This document shows, in pieces, positions 23,574 to 29,945 of a stretch of 34,656 bases of DNA (within the stretch, counting starts at the first letter, position 1; each line of letters begins with the position of its first letter). Below the pieces are notes generated by a model. It worked only from the letters and a program-made list of their open reading frames with translations, had not been told where the DNA came from and did not search any database. The stretch comes from Lachnospiraceae bacterium. GTDB taxonomy: Bacteria > Bacillota > Clostridia > Lachnospirales > Lachnospiraceae. The translations under genes and the position numbers were made by a program. The stretch spans positions 1 through 34,656 of the forward strand of contig JAJQHQ010000041.1 in NCBI GenBank assembly GCA_021199655.1, in the 5' to 3' direction.

Positions 23574-24796
23574 GCAAAACAGAAACGATTCTTTTACAGC
23601 TTACGGGCAGAGCCCTCTTTGACGCGCCGACGGATTTTGATCCGGCCGGATCCGACTGGACTGCTCTTTATCAGGAAGCAGCGGGGCAGGCAGTACCGCT
23701 TCTGATCTGGGACATCCTTACCGATGAGGAGCGGGCACTGGTTCCGGAAACGACAGCGTCCCGCTGGGAGCAGGATTCTTTTCACCTGATCATGCACAAC
23801 GAGCGCATCCTTTACGAACAGGAGCAGGTGATTCGGCTCCTTGAGGATGCCGGTATCCCCTGCGTGATCCTGAAAGGCAGTTCGTCGGCAGCCTGTTATC
23901 CGCGTCCGGCGCTTCGGGTCATGGGGGACATCGACCTGCTGACAGATCCCGGACAGCAGATGAAAGCGGTGAAGCTTTTGCAGGCAAATGGCTATGGAGA
24001 TGTTCTGGATGATACGCACCACTGCCATATGACCATTTCAAAAGGCAATGTGAGGGTGGAGATCCATAAGGAGCCAAATGGGCTGTTTCTGAATGAGAAT
24101 GCGGAGAGCGTAAAAAAGATCAGAAGCTTTTTTTGCGACGCGGTAGAAAGACGCCAGTTTGTGGAGGGTATGCCTTTCCCATCTGATGATCAGCAGGCGG
24201 TGATTCTGCTCCTGCACAAGCTGGAGCATTTTATGACCAGCGGCCTGGGACTGCGCCAGATGTGCGACTGGGCTGTGTTTGCGGATCGGAAGCTGGATGC
24301 GACGGATCCGGAGGGAAGGGCGCTCCTTGAGGACCTGATTCCGCTGCTTTCGGATTTTGGACTGCTTACCTTTGCCGGCGTGATGACAAGAGCCTGTGTG
24401 GAGTATCTGGGGCTGCCCCAAGAGAAGGTGCCCTGGGCGATGCAGTATGAGAAAGATACGGCAGCGAAAGTGATCGGGCAGATATTGAAGGATGGAAATT
24501 TCGGACAGAAGACGGACAAATACGGGGAGCGGTTATTTACGGATCCGCATTCCTCCAATCGCATGACCAGCCTTGTCAGGGTGCTTGGCAGCGCCTGCAG
24601 GGAGCATTGGCCGCCGTGCAGGGAGCATGCGGCATTGATGCCGGTCGCGCCGTTTGTCCTGCTGGGCAGATACATTGTACAGCGGCGAAGAGGGGAAAGG
24701 CATAAGCTGGATCTGATCAGGAAATACCGGCAGGCCGGTCCGGAACAGAGACTGTATAAAGAACTGAAACCGTTTGTCGTGGAGCAGAAGCGGTAA
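23570..24796 (+). CDS. Nucleotidyltransferase-family protein (NTP_transf_5-like) of peptide clusters
   Basis: The 408-residue protein starts at the ATG overlapping the radical SAM stop (ATGA), so the two are coupled. The hallmark of PF14907 is present: IPCVILKGSSSAACYPRPAL followed by RVMGDIDLL (about residues 99-122), with the G-DID metal site, then EIHKEPN and a helical C-terminus containing LLLHKLEHF. Members are frequent in lasso and other peptide clusters, where a role in tailoring the peptide is assumed but little tested. Together with the HPr-kinase-like protein it forms a tailoring pair seen in some lasso clusters. An upstream start in the radical SAM gene would add unrelated residues. 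Confidence 0.85.
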   Translation: MSKTETILLQLTGRALFDAPTDFDPAGSDWTALYQEAAGQAVPLLIWDILTDEERALVPETTASRWEQDSFHLIMHNERILYEQEQVIRLLEDAGIPCVILKGSSSAACYPRPALRVMGDIDLLTDPGQQMKAVKLLQANGYGDVLDDTHHCHMTISKGNVRVEIHKEPNGLFLNENAESVKKIRSFFCDAVERRQFVEGMPFPSDDQQAVILLLHKLEHFMTSGLGLRQMCDWAVFADRKLDATDPEGRALLEDLIPLLSDFGLLTFAGVMTRACVEYLGLPQEKVPWAMQYEKDTAAKVIGQILKDGNFGQKTDKYGERLFTDPHSSNRMTSLVRVLGSACREHWPPCREHAALMPVAPFVLLGRYIVQRRRGERHKLDLIRKYRQAGPEQRLYKELKPFVVEQKR

Positions 24797-24824
24797 GGAT
24801 GACTGCCTGCGAAAAGAGTACCAC

Positions 24825-24853
24825 TTGTAATTCCATATTTTGCATGTTAGAAT
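24825..24853 (+). promoter_or_regulatory. Promoter of the S41 protease gene
   Basis: TTGTAA (24825-24830), a 17-nt spacer and TAGAAT (24848-24853) make a near-consensus promoter 32 nt before the start codon. The spacer end TTTTGCATG is shared with the promoter before sialidase 2. Confidence 0.65.
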
Positions 24854-24884
24854 GACCTGAGAACAACACAAGGGGAGATTACCA

Positions 24885-26426
24885 ATGACTTTTTTGCCTG
24901 AAGACGAAGAGATCAGAGCGAAGGAAGATCTGCCGGAAGACGAAGAGACCGGAGAGAATGAAGATCATCCGGAAGATACTGCAGAGCAGATGCCCGCAGA
25001 TATGCCGCCGGAGGATGTTGCAGAACAGATGACCGCAGATATACCGCCGGAGGATGCAGCAGAGCAGATGCCCGCAGATATACCGCCGGAAGATGCAGCA
25101 GAGCAGCCGTTGATCACTGAGACGGACATGAAAAAGCACGGCAGACGGCGCTTTATCAGTGGTATGCTATCGGGAGCGATTCTGGCGCTGCTTTGTATGA
25201 CTGCGGTCGTTTTTGTGCCGGGGATCGTGCGTGACCTGACCGGAAAAGGCAATCCGGGAGCGAAGGTGCTTACCACGAGCAGCACGCTGACCAAGCTGGC
25301 GCAGGTGCAGGAGATTATCGAGGATTATTATCTGGACGAAGTGGACGGAGAGCTTTTGGAATCGTATCTTTTTAAAGGCATAGCCGCGGGTCTCGACGAT
25401 GCCTACGCGAGTTATTATACGGCGGAGGAGCTGTCTTCCGTGATGGATTCTACCCGCGGCGAGTATTATGGGATCGGCGCGTCGATCGGCACGGATTCAG
25501 AGACAGGGGAATTTTACATCGGCGAGGTCTATGAGGACAGCCCGGCTAAGGAGGGCGGACTGAAGGTGGACGACATTGTGCGCGCGGTGGATGGCGAGAC
25601 GATTGAGGACCTGACGCTGAATGAACTGGTGACCCTGATCAAGTCTAAAGATACCTTTACCATGACCGTTTACCGGCCGGATACAGAGGAAGAGCTGGAG
25701 CTTACGATCACATGCGGCGATGTGACGCCGACTTATGTGACGTATGAGATGCTGGATGACAATATCGGCTATCTGAAGCTGACGGAGTTTACCGAGAGCG
25801 CGGTGGAGCAGTTCCGGAACGCCGTTGAGGAACTGAATGAGCAGGGCATGGAGAAGCTGATCGTGGATGTGCGCGACAATCCGGGCGGTCTGCTCTCCGC
25901 AGTCTGTGACATTCTTGATGAGATTCTGCCGGAAGGCCTGATCGTATATACAGAGGACAAAAACGGAAACCGCGAGGAATACAACGCGGATGATGAGCGC
26001 AGTGTGACCTGTGAAGTGGCAGTCCTGGTGAACGGCAGTTCCGCGAGCGCTTCGGAGATCTTTGCGGGGGCAATCCAGGATTACGGGATCGGTCCGATCA
26101 TCGGTACGCAGACCTATGGCAAGGGTGTGGTGCAGAAGACCTATTCGCTTTCCGATGGCTCCGCGTTCAAGCTGACGGTGGAGAATTATTATACGCCGAA
26201 CGGGCAGGAGATCGATGGGAACGGTATTACGCCGGACATTGTCGTGGATGAGGACGCGGAAGCTGCAGACGCAGAGGTTGCGGGCGCAGAGAATACGGAT
26301 GCAGAGAATGCAGACACGGAGAATGCAGACGCCGGGAATGCAGACACAGAGGATGCGGACGCGGATTCGGAAGAAGAGAGCGATCCCGTGCTGGCGCGGG
26401 CGATCGAAGAACTATCGGAAGAATAA
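24885..26426 (+). CDS. ctpA-like: S41 (CtpA-type) processing protease, membrane-anchored
   Basis: The 513-residue protein starts at 24885, 7 nt after AGGGGAGA. A cytosolic acidic N-terminus of 13-residue repeats (PEDAAEQMPADIP type, residues 29-74) precedes one membrane helix (about 88-112). Then comes the CtpA fold: VQEIIEDYYLDE, a PDZ domain (about 185-265, FYIGEVYEDSPAKEGGLKVDDIV), the KLTEF strand, VDVRDNPGGLL, the nucleophile region VNGSSASASEIFAGA (about 381-395) and the Lys in TYGKGVVQ. The Ser-Lys dyad is intact, so it should be active outside the membrane. The C-terminus adds an acidic NADTENADAGNAD-type tail. It lies downstream of the maturation genes behind its own promoter, so it may trim an exported peptide or be a housekeeping enzyme. 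Confidence 0.9.
   Translation: MTFLPEDEEIRAKEDLPEDEETGENEDHPEDTAEQMPADMPPEDVAEQMTADIPPEDAAEQMPADIPPEDAAEQPLITETDMKKHGRRRFISGMLSGAILALLCMTAVVFVPGIVRDLTGKGNPGAKVLTTSSTLTKLAQVQEIIEDYYLDEVDGELLESYLFKGIAAGLDDAYASYYTAEELSSVMDSTRGEYYGIGASIGTDSETGEFYIGEVYEDSPAKEGGLKVDDIVRAVDGETIEDLTLNELVTLIKSKDTFTMTVYRPDTEEELELTITCGDVTPTYVTYEMLDDNIGYLKLTEFTESAVEQFRNAVEELNEQGMEKLIVDVRDNPGGLLSAVCDILDEILPEGLIVYTEDKNGNREEYNADDERSVTCEVAVLVNGSSASASEIFAGAIQDYGIGPIIGTQTYGKGVVQKTYSLSDGSAFKLTVENYYTPNGQEIDGNGITPDIVVDEDAEAADAEVAGAENTDAENADTENADAGNADTEDADADSEEESDPVLARAIEELSEE
24969..25106 (+). repeat. 39-nt coding repeat in the S41 protease N-terminus
   Basis: Three full units and one partial unit encode PED-AEQM-AD-P repeats of 13 residues. 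The DNA units are nearly alike (CCGCCGGAGGATG and GCAGAGCAGATGCCCGCAGA), so expansion or contraction would keep the frame. Confidence 0.85.
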
Positions 26427-26436
26427 ATGACGGATC

Positions 26437-26623
26437 ATAGCTATTCAGGACAGTACCTCGCACCTGCTGCGAGGTACGTATGAAAACGTAGATATCACAA
26501 GGGAAAATCCCATCGCGGCGCTGAACGTCCAGTGGACGTTCGCTTAGCGCCGACCGAAGCGGCAGCGGAGACGCGATTTTAAATGGATTTTCCCTCGTAA
26601 CTGTGAAGGTACTGAACAGTTAT
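26437..26623 (+). mobile_element. Palindromic MITE-like element, copy C, carrying a nested repeat
   Basis: The 187-bp element runs from ATAGCTATTCAGGACAGTAC to GGTACTGAACAGTTAT, flanked by a perfect GACGGATC duplication (26429-26436 and 26624-26631). It shares all three stems with copy A. The loop of the middle stem is filled by about 55 bp (26519-26575) matching the repeat at 3791-3887. It landed just after the S41 protease stop codon. Confidence 0.82.
26519..26575 (+). repeat. Dispersed palindromic repeat, copy 2 (nested)
   Basis: It reads CGCTGAACGTCCAGTGGACG ... GCGGCAGCGGAGACGCGA. The arms GAACGTCC/GGACGTTC and GCGCT/AGCGC fold into a nested stem. Copy A of the host element (12281-12289) has only a short loop here, so this module was gained by copy C or lost by copy A. 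Confidence 0.7.
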
Positions 26624-26645
26624 GACGGATCATGGCTATTCCCCT

Positions 26646-26672
26646 GTGACAGTGAAGGTACGGAACCGTTAC
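26646..26672 (+). mobile_element. Degenerate solo hairpin of the palindromic element family
   Basis: The 27 bp starting GTGACAGTGAAGGTAC and ending GGAACCGTTAC match the right-end hairpin of the family, with several changes. It lies 22 bp after the right target duplication of copy C. The preceding ATGGCTATTCC (26632) resembles a left end, and GACGGATC/GAGGGATG on its two sides may be a worn target duplication. No gene is seen in 26427-26703. Confidence 0.5.
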
Positions 26673-26703
26673 GAGGGATGCAGAATTATGGAGTGACAGA
26701 ATA

Positions 26704-27516
26704 ATGGAGAACAGAATTTTTTTTCGTGAAAGACTGACAGATCTGAAAACAGCCGCGGATGAGGCGGGCGGCGTCCTGACACAGACTAAGATCCGGGATA
26801 TCTTAAAAGACCTGCCGCTGGAGGAGGATCATTTCCGGCTGATCAATGAGTACCTTGCGGAACAGGGTATCCGTGTGTTAGAATCAGAAGAACAGGCCGG
26901 TTCCCGGAAGAGCAAAGACAGGCAGGATAAAACGGCCTCTGATGGGAAGGCTTCAGATGAGGATGCTTTGGAAGAAGCTGACCCGGCAGAAGAGACTTCG
27001 GACGAATCCCGCCGCAGCCTTTCCATGTATCTGGAAGAGCTGGAGTCGCTGGCTGATGTGGACGATGCGGAAGAGATCCGGCTGCTCGAGTGTGTACGAA
27101 AAGGTGATTCCGCGGCAAAGGAACGCCTGATCGGCCTTTATCTCCCGATGATCTGCACGATGGCAGAGGAATACGAAGAGGAGACTCTGGCATCCGAGGA
27201 CCTCATTCAGGAGGGAAATCTGGGGCTGCTTACTGCTATAGATTCTCTTGATACGTTTGAGAGCGCGGCGGCCTGCCGCGTCCATATTATCAATACCGTG
27301 CGCGGCGCGATGGAGAAAGCGATGAGCGACAGCCGGGATGGCCGGAAGATGGACAATGGTCTGTTAAGCCGCGTGAATCATTTAAACGAGGCAGTGCACA
27401 ATCTGGAACGGGACCTGGGGCATAAAGTCTCTGCGGAGGAAGTCTCCGCATATCTGGAGATGCCCATCGAGGAGATCGAGGATCTGCTGCGGGTGTCCGG
27501 CGACCAGATCGTTTGA
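26704..27516 (+). CDS. Sigma-70-like protein lacking region 4
   Basis: The 270-residue protein starts at the ATG at 26704. It contains a region 1.1-like start (TQTKIRDILKDLPLEEDHFRL), an acidic linker, region 1.2 (SLSMYLEELESLADVD), region 2.1-2.2 (AKERLIGLYLPMICTMAEEY and ASEDLIQEGNLGLLTAID), and a region 3-like helix pair (LERDLGHKVSAEEVSAYLEM). The -10-reading part of region 2 is changed: AAACRVHIINTVRGAMEKAM replaces the usual Thr/Trp-rich helix. Region 4, which reads the -35 box, is absent; the protein ends soon after region 3. It may bind core polymerase as a modulator rather than direct promoters. It sits 41 nt ahead of pyruvate kinase. Confidence 0.75.
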   Translation: MENRIFFRERLTDLKTAADEAGGVLTQTKIRDILKDLPLEEDHFRLINEYLAEQGIRVLESEEQAGSRKSKDRQDKTASDGKASDEDALEEADPAEETSDESRRSLSMYLEELESLADVDDAEEIRLLECVRKGDSAAKERLIGLYLPMICTMAEEYEEETLASEDLIQEGNLGLLTAIDSLDTFESAAACRVHIINTVRGAMEKAMSDSRDGRKMDNGLLSRVNHLNEAVHNLERDLGHKVSAEEVSAYLEMPIEEIEDLLRVSGDQIV

Positions 27517-27557
27517 TACTCTTTTTGAATCAAATGAAAGGAGAACGAAGAGGTTTT

Positions 27558-28997
27558 ATGAAAAAGACAAAGATCATCTGCACGATGGGACCGGCGTCGG
27601 ACGACCGGGAGGTTATGAAGACACTGGCGTTAAACGGGATGGATATTGCCCGCTTCAATTTTTCACATGGCACACATGAAGAGCAGAAGGCGCGTTTTGA
27701 CCAGCTCAAGAGCGTCCGTCAGGAGATTAAAAAGCCGATCGCCATTCTTCTTGACACCAAGGGACCGGAGATCCGCACGGGCCTTTTGAAAAACGGCGGT
27801 CCGGTAACGCTTGAGACAGGGGCGCAGTTTACCCTGACCTCTGAGACGATAGAAGGAGATGCCTCAAGGGTCAGCCAGACGTACCCGCAGCTGGCGGAAG
27901 ATGTGAAACCGGGAGATACGATCCTGATCGACGACGGCCTGATCGGCCTGAAGGTGCAGGAGATCAAGGGCAGCGACATTGTCTGTCAGGTCGAGAATGG
28001 AGGCAGCCTGGGGCAGCGCAAGGGCGTGAATGTCCCGAATGTAAAGGTGAACCTGCCGGGCATCACGGAGAAGGACCGGGAGGACATCCTTTTTGGCATT
28101 CAGGAAGGGATCGACTTTATCGCGGCTTCCTTTGTGCGGGACGCGGACGCGATCAAGGAGATCAAATCCATTTTAAAAGAAAATGGCGGCGAGCGCATCA
28201 GCGTCATCGCCAAGATTGAGAACGCGGAAGGCATTTCGAACATCGACCGCATCATCCAGGCATCGGACGGCATCATGGTGGCGCGCGGCGACATGGGTGT
28301 GGAGATTCCGGCCTATGAGGTGCCGCATGTGCAGCGCATGATCGTCCAGAAGTGCAACGAAAAATACAAGCCGGTCATCATCGCCACGCAGATGCTGGAC
28401 TCCATGATCCGCAACCCGCGTCCGACAAGGGCTGAGGTGACGGACGTGGCGAATGCGATCCGTGAGGGCGCGGACGCCATCATGCTTTCCGGTGAGACGG
28501 CAGCCGGCAAATATCCGGTAGAAGCGCTGAAAATGATGACACAGATCGCGGAGACAACAGAAGGCTACAATCAGGACAGCTACATGCAGAAGGAATACCG
28601 CGGACTGCGCGGGGGCGCGAATGTCTCCAACGCGGTCGGTCTGGCGGCGATCCGGACGGCGATCAACGTTCAGGCAGACTGCATCGTGACGCCGACCATG
28701 ACCGGGCAGACGGCACGCCTGATGTCGAATTTCCGCGCGCCGATTCCGATCTACGCGATCTCACCGAATGCTTGGGCGCTGCGGAAAATGCAGATTTACT
28801 GGGGCGTAACGCCGCTTCAGGGCTATGAGGAGGACACGACCGAGCACATCATTTCCCATGCGATGTATATTGTGAAACGTGACGGCTATGTAAAGCCCGG
28901 CGACATGGTGGTACTTACCGCGGGCGATCCTGCGACCAATATGGTCAGCGGCAAGGGCGCGATGACGAACATGATGCATGTCATTGAGGCAAAGTAA
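27558..28997 (+). CDS. pyk: Pyruvate kinase
   Basis: The 479-residue enzyme transfers phosphate from phosphoenolpyruvate to ADP in the last step of glycolysis. I start it at the ATG at 27558, after AGGAG and AGAGG, because MKKTKIICTMGPAS is the usual N-terminus; the ATG at 27513 would add 15 unrelated residues. Motifs: MDIARFNFSHG, ILLDTKGPEIRTG, the signature VIAKIENAEGI with the catalytic Lys, MVARGDMGVEIPAYEV and IATQMLDSM. The length fits the form without the C-terminal PEP-utiliser-like domain found in Bacillus. It follows the sigma-like gene closely. The 243 nt after it hold a palindromic element (29132-29158) and no gene. Confidence 0.97.
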   Translation: MKKTKIICTMGPASDDREVMKTLALNGMDIARFNFSHGTHEEQKARFDQLKSVRQEIKKPIAILLDTKGPEIRTGLLKNGGPVTLETGAQFTLTSETIEGDASRVSQTYPQLAEDVKPGDTILIDDGLIGLKVQEIKGSDIVCQVENGGSLGQRKGVNVPNVKVNLPGITEKDREDILFGIQEGIDFIAASFVRDADAIKEIKSILKENGGERISVIAKIENAEGISNIDRIIQASDGIMVARGDMGVEIPAYEVPHVQRMIVQKCNEKYKPVIIATQMLDSMIRNPRPTRAEVTDVANAIREGADAIMLSGETAAGKYPVEALKMMTQIAETTEGYNQDSYMQKEYRGLRGGANVSNAVGLAAIRTAINVQADCIVTPTMTGQTARLMSNFRAPIPIYAISPNAWALRKMQIYWGVTPLQGYEEDTTEHIISHAMYIVKRDGYVKPGDMVVLTAGDPATNMVSGKGAMTNMMHVIEAK

Positions 28998-29131
28998 AGT
29001 GCCGGGCTTTCGTATATACCATGAATACTGCATGACAGCTGCGAGCAGGACGTGATTCTAAGAAAAGCTTAATGAAATCCTGCCGGGAATTTAAGAGAGT
29101 TTTGATAAAGTAAGGTATATATTGTGCATTT

Positions 29132-29158
29132 GTAACTGTGAAGGTACTGAACAGTTAC
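29132..29158 (+). mobile_element. Minimal 27-bp palindromic element with target duplication (copy D)
   Basis: GTAACTGT (29132-29139) and ACAGTTAC (29151-29158) form the arms of a 27-bp hairpin identical to the right end of copy A. It is flanked exactly by GTGCATTT on both sides (29124-29131 and 29159-29166). It is either a maximally deleted element or a mobile unit of just two ends. It lies 82 nt before the response regulator. Confidence 0.8.
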
Positions 29159-29240
29159 GTGCATTTAACGTAATGGCAAAGTTGTGGAACAGTTCCCGTT
29201 TGACAGCTGTTTGCGGGTGGATTCAGGAAGGAGATGTGGT

Positions 29241-29945
29241 ATGTACAACATTCTGGTATGCGACGATGAGAAAGAGATCGTGGACGCGATCGAACTTTAT
29301 CTGACACAGGAAGGGTTCCATGTGCTGAAGGCTTACGATGGCGAGCAGGCATTGGAGGTTTTGAAGCAGGAGGAAGTACATCTGCTGATCCTGGATATGA
29401 TGATGCCGAAGATGGACGGGATTCACGCGATCATGAAGATCCGTGAGGAGAGCAGCATCCCGATCATTATCCTTTCTGCGAAGACGCAGGATACGGATAA
29501 GGTGCTGGGACTGAATCTCGGCGCGGACGATTATGTGGCCAAGCCATTCAATCCCCTGGAGCTGATCGCGCGTGTGAAGTCCCAGATCCGGCGCTATACC
29601 AATTTTGGCGCGGCGGCGGCTGAGCCTGCGAATTCCGAGCAGGTCTACAGGACAGGCGGCCTGATGATCAACGACGACCGCAAGGAGGTCACGGTGGACG
29701 GCGAGCCGGTGAAACTGACCCGGATCGAGTATAATATACTTCTCTTCCTGGTGAAGAATAAGGGCAAGGTGTTTTCTATTGATCAGATTTATGAAGAGAT
29801 CTGGAAGGAAGAGGCTTTCGGCGCGGACAATACGGTGACCGTGCACATCCGCCATATCCGTGAAAAGATTGAGATCGATCCCAAGAATCCGAAGTATCTC
29901 AAGGTTATCTGGGGGATCGGTTACAGAGTGGAGAATATCCCGTGA
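29241..29945 (+). CDS. OmpR/PhoB-family response regulator (VanR-like)
   Basis: The 234-residue protein starts at the ATG at 29241 behind AGGAGAT. The receiver domain has the acidic pair in VCDDEKE, the phosphorylation site Asp 52 in LLILDMMMPKMDG, the switch Ser in IILSAKTQ and the Lys in DDYVAKPFNP. A winged-helix domain follows (about 135-232: VKLTRIEYNILLFLVKNKGK, VTVHIRHIREKIE, KVIWGIGYRVE). Its last bases overlap the kinase start (GTGA), so the two are made together. VanR-like regulators often respond to cell-envelope stress, but the signal here is unknown. An insertion of the palindromic element in its leader (29124-29166) may affect expression. Confidence 0.94.
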   Translation: MYNILVCDDEKEIVDAIELYLTQEGFHVLKAYDGEQALEVLKQEEVHLLILDMMMPKMDGIHAIMKIREESSIPIIILSAKTQDTDKVLGLNLGADDYVAKPFNPLELIARVKSQIRRYTNFGAAAAEPANSEQVYRTGGLMINDDRKEVTVDGEPVKLTRIEYNILLFLVKNKGKVFSIDQIYEEIWKEEAFGADNTVTVHIRHIREKIEIDPKNPKYLKVIWGIGYRVENIP

